A program made the position numbers and the translations under genes. Shown piece after piece: positions 1 to 6,528 of a stretch of 14,039 bases of DNA. Under the pieces are notes generated by a model, which saw only the letters and a program-made list of their open reading frames with translations, was not told where the DNA came from and searched no databases. The first letter of the stretch is position 1. Each line of letters begins with the position of its first letter. The stretch lies in contig CAXMRH010000209.1 in assembly GCA_964196045.1 (NCBI GenBank), positions 1 through 14,039 of the forward strand, read 5' to 3'. Source of the DNA: SHLQ01 sp964196045 (GTDB taxonomy: Bacteria; Actinomycetota; Acidimicrobiia; Acidimicrobiales; SHLQ01).

Positions 1-1161
1 TGCCTTCGTTTCTTCAAGCATCGCGTTCGCGTGGAACGGAGATGGTTCGAGTCCCCCTGGTGCAACGGTCTCGATCGCCTGCATGAGACCACGACCTCGT
101 ACCTCTGCCATCCACGGAGTTTCGGCCGCGATCGCCTCGAGTCCGGCCCGGAACCGATCGCCCATCACCTTGGCGTTGCGCTGCATGTCGTGTTTCAGCA
201 GCTGGTCGATTGTCGCTAGCCCGCCGGCGGCTGACAGCGGATTGCCGCCGAACGTGGAGAAGTTCAAGACCTTGATCGAGTCCATGATGTCGGCCCTGGC
301 CACGATGCCGGCGAGGGTGATTCCGTTGCCCACACCCTTGGCGAACGTGAGCATGTCGGGCACGACTCCATGCGCCTCATATCCCCAAAAGTGATCACCG
401 GTTCTGCCCCAGCCGGTCTGTACCTCGTCGGAGATGAAGAGGATGCCGCGGTTGTCGAGCTCCTTCTTCATCGACCCGAAGAAACCATCGGGTGGGGTGG
501 CGAAACCACCGACACCTTGAATCGGTTCGGCGATCATGGCGGCCACATCTCCTGCGGACGTCATCGTCAAGAGTTGTGCGAGGTCGTCGACACATGCGTC
601 GGTGTACGCATCGTCGTCGAGGTCACGGAAGGGACTGCGGAGGCGGTACGGCCCCTGCACGAAGGTGACCTGCAGGCCAGACAGACTCGTGGATGACCAC
701 GATGCATGTGAGGTGATCGCCTGCGCGGTGAACGACCGCCCGTGGTAGCTATTGCGCATTGCCAGGATCTGGTTCGACTTCCGATACGCGGTCGCCAGCA
801 GAATTGCCGTGTCGTTCGCTTCGGTGCCGGACGGTGTGAGGAAAACCCGCGCATCGGGGATCCCCGACAACCCGGCGATCTTCTCGGCGAGGTCGATCAT
901 CGGCTGCGACAGATACAAGCTCGACGTGTGCATGACCTTGCCGGCTTGTTCCTGCACGGCAGCGGTGACCGCGGGGTTGCTGTGCCCAATCATCGTTGTC
1001 AGGACTCCGCCGAAGAAGTCGAGGTAACGGTTGTCCTCCGCGTCGAAGACGTAGCTACCTTCTCCTCGGTCGATCTGAATCGGTTCCGCGTAATACGGGT
1101 TCAGAAACGACGGAAGGAACTGTTTGTAGCGGGCGTGGAGCTCTTTTGTGGTCTCGCTCAT
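1..1161 (-). CDS. Class III PLP aminotransferase, probably beta-alanine/omega-amino acid:pyruvate or AGXT2-like (3' end outside window)
   Basis: 387 codons are open from ATG at 1161 to the left edge with no stop, so the C-terminus is missing (family members are about 420-450 aa). The N-terminus MSETTKELHARYKQFLPSF leads into a canonical fold-type I core: phosphate-binding SGTE (111-114), the Tyr-His pair Y139-H140, the DEVQTGWGRTG segment whose D245 pairs with the PLP ring nitrogen, and the Schiff-base lysine K275 in FAKGVGNG. This arrangement is typical of the AGXT2/omega-amino-acid branch. The gene starts 8 bases after the stop of the nitrilase gene, with GGAGG about 13 bases upstream of the ATG, so the two are almost certainly co-transcribed. 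From that partner I infer transamination of beta-alanine (or 2-methyl-beta-alanine) to a semialdehyde, using pyruvate or glyoxylate as acceptor. Substrate is not readable from the sequence; 4-aminobutyrate or ornithine remain possible. Confidence 0.88.
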   Translation of the reverse strand, partial: MSETTKELHARYKQFLPSFLNPYYAEPIQIDRGEGSYVFDAEDNRYLDFFGGVLTTMIGHSNPAVTAAVQEQAGKVMHTSSLYLSQPMIDLAEKIAGLSGIPDARVFLTPSGTEANDTAILLATAYRKSNQILAMRNSYHGRSFTAQAITSHASWSSTSLSGLQVTFVQGPYRLRSPFRDLDDDAYTDACVDDLAQLLTMTSAGDVAAMIAEPIQGVGGFATPPDGFFGSMKKELDNRGILFISDEVQTGWGRTGDHFWGYEAHGVVPDMLTFAKGVGNGITLAGIVARADIMDSIKVLNFSTFGGNPLSAAGGLATIDQLLKHDMQRNAKVMGDRFRAGLEAIAAETPWMAEVRGRGLMQAIETVAPGGLEPSPFHANAMLEETKA

Positions 1162-1169
1162 TTGCTGGC

Positions 1170-2018
1170 TTATGCCTCCGCGATCTTGCCGTAGCTGTCT
1201 GGTCGACGGTCGCGGTAGAAGGCCCACTGGTCTCGGACCTCGCTGATCATGTTCAAGTCAAGATCGCGGATCACGAGTTCTTCGTTCTGGTCTGAGGCCG
1301 TGCCATCGACGAACTGCCCTCGAGGGTTCGAGAAGTAACTCGTGCCGTAGAAGTCGTTGTCGCCGAGGTCCTCGACACCAACTCGGTTGATCGCTCCCAC
1401 GTAGTACATGTTTGCCGCAGAGGCTGCGGTCTGCTCGAGCTGCCAGAGATATGCCGAAAGGCCTCGACTCGTCGCGGAAGGATTGAACACGATCTGCGCA
1501 CCATTGAGGCCGAGCATTCGCCAGCCCTCGGGAAAGTGGCGGTCGTAGCAGATGTAGACGCCGACCTTGCCGACAGCCGTATCGAACACCGGGTAACCGA
1601 GGTTTCCGGGACGGAAATAGAACTTCTCCCAGAAGCCGTTTACCTGTGGGATGTGATGCTTGCGGTACTTGCCGAGATACGAGCCGTCGGCGTCGATAAC
1701 CGCGGCCGTGTTGTACAACACGCCGGGCTGCTCTTCTTCGTACATCGGAAGAACAGTGACCATCTCGTACTTCTTTGCCAGCTCTTGGAATCGTTTGGTC
1801 GTCGGACCGTCCGGGATCGCCTCGGCGTAGCTGTAGTACTCGGCATCTTGTACCTGGCAGAAATACGGCCCGTAAAAGAGCTCTTGGAAACAGATCACCT
1901 GCGTGCCCTGCTCGGCCGCCTCGGCCATGTACTTCTCGTGCACCTCGATCATGGACTCTTTGTCGCCGGTCCACGCTGTTTGAAGTATTGCTGCCCTCAC
2001 GGTTTCTGACACGGACAT
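1170..2018 (-). CDS. Beta-ureidopropionase-like carbon-nitrogen hydrolase (N-carbamoyl-beta-alanine amidohydrolase)
   Basis: A 282-aa nitrilase-superfamily amidase. The catalytic triad is visible: E46 in FQELFYGPYF, K120 in GKYRKHHIP and the nucleophile C157 in VGVYICYDRHFPE, with an auxiliary acid at E131. NPSATSRGLSAYLWQLEQ, AINRVG, the FYGTSY segment and the C-terminal LDLN...RRPDSYG resemble eukaryotic beta-ureidopropionase (UPB1) more than N-carbamoylputrescine amidohydrolase, though the latter is the main alternative. The reaction would be N-carbamoyl-beta-alanine to beta-alanine, CO2 and ammonia, in the cytoplasm. The frame is open to an ATG at 2078, but I chose ATG 2018 (MSVSETVRAAILQTAW) because it lies just before the first conserved strand and has AGGGAG a few bases upstream. 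The aminotransferase that would use its product follows 8 bases downstream. No dihydropyrimidinase or dihydropyrimidine dehydrogenase is in the window; they may lie beyond the left edge. Confidence 0.9.
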   Translation of the reverse strand: MSVSETVRAAILQTAWTGDKESMIEVHEKYMAEAAEQGTQVICFQELFYGPYFCQVQDAEYYSYAEAIPDGPTTKRFQELAKKYEMVTVLPMYEEEQPGVLYNTAAVIDADGSYLGKYRKHHIPQVNGFWEKFYFRPGNLGYPVFDTAVGKVGVYICYDRHFPEGWRMLGLNGAQIVFNPSATSRGLSAYLWQLEQTAASAANMYYVGAINRVGVEDLGDNDFYGTSYFSNPRGQFVDGTASDQNEELVIRDLDLNMISEVRDQWAFYRDRRPDSYGKIAEA

Positions 2019-2107
2019 CGGCTCCCTGCTCGTCGGTTGAAGACGCGACGTGCAATTCGCGGTCGGCAAAAACGCCATGTGGCCGAGATCACGTCCGTCT
2101 GAGCGTC

Positions 2108-2136
2108 AGTATGTTCCACGCTTTGCACTGGCACAA
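2108..2136 (-). promoter_or_regulatory. Candidate promoter for the nitrilase-aminotransferase operon
   Basis: Read on the minus strand, TTGTGC (2136-2131) and CATACT (2113-2108) are separated by exactly 17 bases. They match three and four of six sigma-70/SigA consensus positions respectively. Transcription would start near 2101, giving a leader of about 80 bases before ATG 2018. The -35 hexamer sits between the -35 and -10 hexamers proposed for the divergent regulator, so the two promoters interleave. This is prediction from spacing and consensus only. Confidence 0.4.
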
Positions 2137-2151
2137 GACCGGTTTTGTAAT
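2123..2151 (+). promoter_or_regulatory. Candidate promoter for the MocR-type regulator operon
   Basis: TTGCAC (2123-2128), a 17-base spacer and TGTAAT (2146-2151) form a plausible SigA-type promoter; the -10 matches five of six consensus positions. Initiation would fall near 2158, leaving only about 9 bases before the GTG start at 2167, so the transcript would be nearly leaderless, a common arrangement in actinobacteria. The -10 hexamer lies inside the palindrome at 2144-2158, which fits autoregulation. Confidence 0.42.
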
Positions 2152-2158
2152 GTACAAA
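2144..2158. promoter_or_regulatory. Perfect inverted repeat, probable operator of the MocR-type regulator
   Basis: TTTGTA, three bases (ATG), then TACAAA: a perfect 6+3+6 palindrome in otherwise GC-rich DNA, placed between divergent operons and over the proposed -10 of the regulator gene. A weaker related sequence, TTTGCA at 2122-2127 followed by GCACAA at 2131-2136, starts 22 bases upstream, two helical turns away. That spacing suits a dimeric MocR/GabR protein contacting two sites on one DNA face. Assignment to this regulator is inferred from position. Confidence 0.55.
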
Positions 2159-2166
2159 GTGGATCC

Positions 2167-3549
2167 GTGTCAGAAGAACCGCTCGACAGGATTGCCGCAG
2201 AGTGTCGCACCACGCACGGAGCGCGCGGCGCTGACCTGAACGCGGCGAAGATCGCAGCCGTGGTCGGAAAGATAGTGAGCCGGGGCGACATTGGGCCAGG
2301 CGAAAAACTCCCAACCGTCCGCTCCCTCGCGAAGACGCTGCACGTGAGCACCAGCACGGTTTCGGACGCGTGGAAGATCCTGCAGGCGCACGCAGTCATC
2401 TCGACGGATCGACGCAGAGGCACGATCGTTCGTTCCTCGAGGGGGCACGTGGATGGTCGCTACTGGCACGTTCCTGTACCTCCCGGAACGCTCGACCTCG
2501 ATCTCAGCACCGGCACCCCCGACGCCGCGCTGCTTCCCCCACTCGGGCCGGCGCTCTCGAAGATGCAAGTTGACCTACCTATCACGTCATACCTCGACGC
2601 ACCTGTTGTTCCCGAGCTCGCCGAGCTGTTGCGCGAACGATGGCCATTCTCGCCGGAGGCGCTCACCATCGTCGACGGAGCTCAGGATGCCCTGGACCGT
2701 GTCGTGCGCACCGTCATCCATCTCGGCGACGTCGTGATTGTCGAGGAACCGACCTTCCCGCCGATCATCGACCTACTCGAGGTAGCCGGTGCCAAAATCA
2801 TCGGGATCGAACTCGACGAGGAGGGCCTCCCACTCGACGACCTGGAGACGGCGCTTCAGCTCGACCCGGTCGCGATCTTTCTGCAGCCTCGCTCCCACAA
2901 CCCAACGAGCGTCACGATGACCCGACGACGGGCCGAGGGGATCGCCGAGCTGGTGCAGGGGCGCCAGCTCATCGTGGTCGAGGACGACCATTCCGGCGAG
3001 ATCTCCGGGGCAGAGCTGGCGAGCATTGGGCACTTCATTCCCAACCAAACCGTGCACATCCACAGCTTCTCGAAGACCCATGGACCCGATCTTCGCCTCG
3101 CTGCTGTCGGTGGTGCCGATTCCGTACTCTCCCCGTTAATTAGACGTCGCCACCTGGGCCCCTCCTGGACGAGCAGGCTTCTGCAATACCTGCTCCTGTC
3201 GCTCCTCACCGATCCAGTGGCGAATGCCATGGTCATCGAAGCTGCCGGCATCTATCGGACGCGTCGACATGCTCTCGCAGAGGCTCTCGAACATGAAGGC
3301 CTCCACGCCAATGCCGGGACGGGCATCAACCTGTGGATTCCGGTCCTGAACGAACAGGACACGATGGTTGCGCTGGCCGCGCACGGCATCGGGGTCGCGC
3401 CAGGACGACCGTTCATGGTCACGCCGCCGCTTCAGGACCACATCCGTGTCACCACCGCATTGGTGGACAGCGGCTATGAGGCTCTGGCGGCGAACATCGC
3501 TGCGGCAGCTGGCGGCCGCTCTCTGAGTCGCGAGGTCGGATTTGACTGA
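2167..3549 (+). CDS. MocR/GabR-type transcriptional regulator (GntR winged helix fused to class I aminotransferase-like domain)
   Basis: 460 aa. Residues about 25-90 form a GntR-type winged helix (IVSRGDIGPGEKLPTVRSLA, then HVSTSTVSDAWKIL). After a short linker, about 105-455 is a PLP-binding fold-type I domain: GAQDALDRV, EEPTFPP, NPTSVTM, VVEDDHSGEI with D273 as likely ring-nitrogen partner, the PLP lysine K303 in HSFSKTHGPDLRL, and R427 near the C-terminus as probable carboxylate binder. The frame extends to 2050, but the upstream 39 codons cover the operator and promoter and do not look like protein; GTG 2167 (SEEPLDRIAA) is the better start. Divergent orientation and the palindrome upstream suggest control of the beta-ureidopropionase/aminotransferase operon, with a PLP adduct of beta-alanine or a related amine as possible effector. 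The usual EDDYD motif reads EDDHS here, an unusual substitution of the Tyr near PLP. Confidence 0.88.
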   Translation: MSEEPLDRIAAECRTTHGARGADLNAAKIAAVVGKIVSRGDIGPGEKLPTVRSLAKTLHVSTSTVSDAWKILQAHAVISTDRRRGTIVRSSRGHVDGRYWHVPVPPGTLDLDLSTGTPDAALLPPLGPALSKMQVDLPITSYLDAPVVPELAELLRERWPFSPEALTIVDGAQDALDRVVRTVIHLGDVVIVEEPTFPPIIDLLEVAGAKIIGIELDEEGLPLDDLETALQLDPVAIFLQPRSHNPTSVTMTRRRAEGIAELVQGRQLIVVEDDHSGEISGAELASIGHFIPNQTVHIHSFSKTHGPDLRLAAVGGADSVLSPLIRRRHLGPSWTSRLLQYLLLSLLTDPVANAMVIEAAGIYRTRRHALAEALEHEGLHANAGTGINLWIPVLNEQDTMVALAAHGIGVAPGRPFMVTPPLQDHIRVTTALVDSGYEALAANIAAAAGGRSLSREVGFD

Positions 3550-4222
3550 CCTTCTTACGGCTGCGGAGATGCGTGCCATCGAAACCGACGCCATCGAAAG
3601 CGGTGCGGTGACGGGCGTGGACTTGATGGAACGAGCCGGGAGCGGAGTCGTCGACGCGGTGTTCGAGAGATGGCCGCAACTAGCCGAGGCTCCGCATCGC
3701 GCGGTGGTGCTTTGCGGACCCGGCAATAACGGCGGCGATGGGTTCGTCGTGGCGCGCTTGCTAAAAGAGCGCGGCTGGGAGCTCGAGGTCTACCTCTTCG
3801 GTCTGCCCGACAAACTTCCACCCGATGCCCGTGAGAATTACAACGCTTGGGCCAAACTTGGACCGGTCAAAACCGACGACGATCCAAGCGAGCTGACCCC
3901 CGATTTGATGGTCGATGCTGTGTTCGGAACCGGTCTGACCCGTCCGGTGGAAAACCCATTGCTTTGGAAGTGGTTTTGGCACATCGACGACGCGATCGGT
4001 CTTGCCCACGCCGGCATGAGTGCGCCAAAGACCGTGGCCATCGATCTGCCGTCCGGACTCGACACGGACACCGGCGTGATCCTGGGTGGCTCACCGCCAC
4101 ACGGCCTTCGCGCTCCGCGCGTTATGTTGACCGTCACATTTCACCGGATGAAGCACGCCCATCGCTGTGGGGAAGGTCCCGCCCACTGCGGCAAGATCGT
4201 CGTCAAGGACATCGGTCTGTGA
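3542..4222 (+). CDS. nnrE: NAD(P)H-hydrate epimerase, stand-alone YjeF N-terminal domain
   Basis: 226 aa, matching a single YjeF_N (Rossmann-like) domain. Motifs in order: LLTAAEMRAIE at the N-terminus, LMERAG (28-33), the phosphate-loop GPGNNGGDG (59-67), VDAVFGTGL, VAIDLPSGLDTDTG, and the terminal VTFHRMKHAH...GKIVVKDIGL. The family interconverts R and S forms of hydrated NAD(P)H so that the NnrD dehydratase can repair them. Most bacteria fuse NnrE to NnrD in a protein of about 500 aa; here the NnrD half is absent and the frame stops cleanly. The start is TTG 3542, which keeps the canonical LTAAEM N-terminus, has GAGG seven bases upstream and overlaps the regulator stop by 8 bases, implying translational coupling. 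An N-terminal truncation to ATG 3569 would lose part of the family signature. Why a repair enzyme sits in this catabolic locus is unclear. Confidence 0.85.
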   Translation: MTDLLTAAEMRAIETDAIESGAVTGVDLMERAGSGVVDAVFERWPQLAEAPHRAVVLCGPGNNGGDGFVVARLLKERGWELEVYLFGLPDKLPPDARENYNAWAKLGPVKTDDDPSELTPDLMVDAVFGTGLTRPVENPLLWKWFWHIDDAIGLAHAGMSAPKTVAIDLPSGLDTDTGVILGGSPPHGLRAPRVMLTVTFHRMKHAHRCGEGPAHCGKIVVKDIGL

Positions 4223-4297
4223 TTCGCACCCGAATTGGTACGAGTCGATCGACCACCCAGCTTTACACAGGCCGCTCGTGCACGACAGTGTGATCCT

Positions 4298-4852
4298 GTG
4301 ACACTCCCCCAGATTCGCACGCTCTCTATTCGAATTGACGAAGCCCACACGGAGATGGGCCAGGTCGTCGAACCACCGATCCGAAAAGCCGCTGTCGCTG
4401 CAGTAGTGGTCAACCCGCTCGCTGGCCGATACGTCGAGGACCTCGAGGAACTGGTCGAGCTCGGCCGCGAGATCAGTGGTTACCTTGCGACGCGGGGAGT
4501 TGAAGCGCTCGGCGCCAATCCCAACGACATCACCGGTTACGGCAAGGGAGCGATCATCGGAACCGATGGCGAAATCGAGCACGCCGCAGCCGTCCTGCAC
4601 CCGCGATTCGGAGCGCCCGTGCGTGCGGCCGTCGATCACGGGAATGACATCATCACCTCCACCAAGAAGGTCGGACCTCCGGGGTCCAGCATTCTCGTGC
4701 CGCTCACCAACAAGGACTCGATCTGGGAGTTCGACGACATGGACTCGATCGAGATCTCAATGCCCGACGGCCCACGACCGAACGAGATGGTGATCATCGT
4801 CGCCCTTGCCATCGGTGGACGACCGCTCGCTCGCACCAAGAAGGACGGATAA
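4298..4852 (+). CDS. DUF1185 / 'amino acid synthesis' family protein of unknown function
   Basis: 184 aa. The family pattern is clear: IRTLSIRIDEAHTEMG at the N-terminus, then VEPPIRKAAVAAVVVNPLAGRYVEDLEELVELG, a central GAN...YGKGAIIGTDGEIEHAAAVLHPRFGAPVRAAV and a C-terminal segment with IIVALAIGGRPL. I place it in the AA_synth family (DUF1185), which has a solved fold but, to my knowledge, no established reaction. The frame opens at TTG 4235, but GTG 4298 puts the conserved IRTLSIRI strand at residue 6, as usual in the family. No good ribosome binding site precedes it, so the start is the least certain part. It follows nnrE after 75 bases in the same direction and probably shares its transcript. 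Its place beside beta-amino-acid catabolism genes suggests a role on that substrate class, which is inference. Confidence 0.8.
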   Translation: MTLPQIRTLSIRIDEAHTEMGQVVEPPIRKAAVAAVVVNPLAGRYVEDLEELVELGREISGYLATRGVEALGANPNDITGYGKGAIIGTDGEIEHAAAVLHPRFGAPVRAAVDHGNDIITSTKKVGPPGSSILVPLTNKDSIWEFDDMDSIEISMPDGPRPNEMVIIVALAIGGRPLARTKKDG

Positions 4853-4865
4853 TACTCAGCGACGA

Positions 4866-4883
4866 AGCTCTCAGTCTGAGGCT
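4866..4883. repeat. Short inverted repeat upstream of the PilZ gene
   Basis: AGCTCTCAG and CTGAGGCT flank a single T, giving near-complete complementarity with one unpaired base. A one-base loop cannot form a normal hairpin and no T-run follows, so a protein-binding site is more likely than a terminator. It lies between the DUF1185 stop and the PilZ ribosome binding site, about 20 bases after a GATAAT hexamer (4848-4853) that could be a -10 element without a convincing -35. Chance occurrence is possible. Confidence 0.25.
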
Positions 4884-4903
4884 GAAAGTGCCGATAAGGA
4901 ATT

Positions 4904-5317
4904 ATGGGATTCGAACGCCGCCTCTTTGCTCGTACCGATGTCGAGATTCAAGGCACTCTTCGTTGGGCTACGAAGCGCCGCTTCGGAGGTCCGAAACAGC
5001 ATGACGTGCCGATGATGACCGTGGACCTCTCGGTAAACGGCGCCAAGGTCTTGGTCGCAGATTCGGTTGATCTTCCGGTTGGCGCGTCATGTCGGATCAT
5101 GTTCAGCGACGAGTCGAGCCCTGCTCGGGTCCGCAAGGTCATCACGAACGGCACCGACCACAAGATGCTCAGCATGCAGCTGGAAGAACCACCGATTGGC
5201 TTCATGCGACTGATCGATCAGTGGCTCAATGCACGTGCTGGTGGGCGCGAGTTCGAAGAGACCTCGTGGTTAGGCGATGGAATCGTCGGCGACATCTTCG
5301 CCGATCCGACTCGCTAG
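4904..5317 (+). CDS. PilZ-domain protein, probable cyclic di-GMP receptor
   Basis: 137 aa, essentially one PilZ barrel. The two c-di-GMP binding motifs are present: RxxxR as RLFAR (6-10), and [D/N]xSxxG as DLSVNG (41-46), separated by a strand and a basic loop (KRRFGGPK). The remaining strands (SVDLPVGASCRIMF; ARVRKVITNG; KMLSMQLEEPP) complete the barrel, followed by an acidic C-terminal tail with no recognised domain. No transmembrane segment or enzymatic partner is seen, so it probably acts as a small soluble adaptor; its output is unknown. AAGGA at 4896-4900, three bases from the ATG, supports the start. It lies 51 bases downstream of the DUF1185 gene but may have its own promoter. Its TAG stop overlaps the TAG stop of the convergent thiolase gene within one CTAG. 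Confidence 0.85.
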   Translation: MGFERRLFARTDVEIQGTLRWATKRRFGGPKQHDVPMMTVDLSVNGAKVLVADSVDLPVGASCRIMFSDESSPARVRKVITNGTDHKMLSMQLEEPPIGFMRLIDQWLNARAGGREFEETSWLGDGIVGDIFADPTR

Positions 5318-6528
5318 ACGCTAAGGATCAGCGCGTCGCCCTGTCCGCCGCCGCCACACAGTCCTGCGGCTCCGATGCCTCCACCGCGCCGCCTAAGTTC
5401 GTGCGCCAGGGTGAGAGCGATGCGGTTACCCGACATGCCGAGTGGATGACCAATGGCGATCGCACCACCGTTGACGTTGACGACGTCGTCGTTCACGCCT
5501 AGCTCGTTCATCGATCCGATTGCGACGGCGGCAAACGCCTCGTTGATCTCGAAGAGCTCGATCGCTGAAGTCTCGATCCCCGCGCGGGTTGCGGCCGCCT
5601 GAATCGCCCGGGATGGCTGGTGCAAAAGCGAGCAGTTGTCCGGACCGGCAACCATGCCGTAGGCCAGCACTGTCGCGAGCGGTTCGACACCCATTGCTTC
5701 AGCTCGGGCCCTCGTGGTGACCACCATTGCTGATGCCCCGTCGGAAAGCTGCGAGGCGTTGCCGGCGGTGATAACACCATCCGCGTTGAAGGCTGGCCTG
5801 AGCCCACCAAGTGACGATGTATCGGTTCCCGACCGCACGCCCTCGTCGGCAACGAAGTCGATCGGATCACTCTTGCGCTGGGGTATCGAGACAGATACGA
5901 GCTCGCTGTCGAGCACGCCGTCCTTGATCGCGCGGGCGGCGCGGTCGTGGGACTGTGCAGCGTATGCGTCCTGGGCTTCCCGGTCGATCATCTTGGCCAT
6001 CGCGTAGAGATCCGTGGCCTCGCCCATGATCTTGGATTCGATCGCACACGTGAGTCCGTCGAACTGCAATGAATCGACGAGCTCTCCGGTGCCATAGCCA
6101 TATCCGCGACGGCTCTTCATGAGGAGGTGCGGCGAGTTACTCATCGACTCCATACCGCCCGCCACGACCACCTCGGCTTGGCCGGTCTGCAACAACATGG
6201 ATGCATAGTTGATCGCTTGCAGGCCCGAAAGGCACACCTTGTTCACGGTGACGGCGTCTACGTGAAGGGGCAACCCACCTTTGACGGCAGCATTCCGTGC
6301 CGCGGATTGGCCTTCCCCAGCGGTGAGGACATGGCCCATCGCCACTTTGTCAACGGACGCTGCTTCGATGCCGCTGGCAGCGAGGGCGCCTGCGATTGCA
6401 ATGCCTCCGAGATCGGTTGCGCTGAATCCGCTGAGAGAACCGTTGAATTTGCCAATAGGAGTCCGCGCCCCCTCGATGATCACAATGTCATTGGCGGCGG
6501 GGGCACTTCCGCTGGTCGCGCTGGTCAT
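5314..6528 (-). CDS. Acetyl-CoA C-acetyltransferase (thiolase)
   Basis: 404 aa, full length for a thiolase of the acetoacetyl-CoA/3-ketoacyl-CoA type. The active site is complete: nucleophile C99 in NKVCLSG, the NEAFA loop, H361 in GGAIAIGHPLGMSG and the second cysteine C391 in CGGGGQG. The GHPLGMSG variant and the CGGGGQGDAL ending are common in actinobacterial acetyl-CoA acetyltransferases. The expected reaction is thiolytic cleavage of acetoacetyl-CoA to two acetyl-CoA, or the reverse. Its ATG overlaps the stop of the upstream G-protein gene (ATGA at 6525-6528), so it is the last gene of the mutase operon. In an isobutyryl-CoA to butyryl-CoA route it would supply the final beta-oxidation step. 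A residual short N-terminal extension rich in Ser/Ala precedes the first conserved strand. Confidence 0.92.
   Translation of the reverse strand: MTSATSGSAPAANDIVIIEGARTPIGKFNGSLSGFSATDLGGIAIAGALAASGIEAASVDKVAMGHVLTAGEGQSAARNAAVKGGLPLHVDAVTVNKVCLSGLQAINYASMLLQTGQAEVVVAGGMESMSNSPHLLMKSRRGYGYGTGELVDSLQFDGLTCAIESKIMGEATDLYAMAKMIDREAQDAYAAQSHDRAARAIKDGVLDSELVSVSIPQRKSDPIDFVADEGVRSGTDTSSLGGLRPAFNADGVITAGNASQLSDGASAMVVTTRARAEAMGVEPLATVLAYGMVAGPDNCSLLHQPSRAIQAAATRAGIETSAIELFEINEAFAAVAIGSMNELGVNDDVVNVNGGAIAIGHPLGMSGNRIALTLAHELRRRGGGIGAAGLCGGGGQGDALILSV

Noticed and set aside
2019..2078. Longer start (ATG 2078) for the nitrilase gene
   Set aside because: The extra 20 residues precede the conserved N-terminal strand, and ATG 2018 has a good AGGGAG site.
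2050..2166. Longer N-terminus (start 2050) for the MocR-type regulator
   Set aside because: These codons cover the operator and both candidate promoters and encode no recognisable sequence; GTG 2167 fits better.
4286..4305. AGTGT...ACACT and repeated TGTGA near the DUF1185 start
   Set aside because: Arms are only five bases, partly within coding sequence, with no promoter of convincing quality; it could easily be chance.
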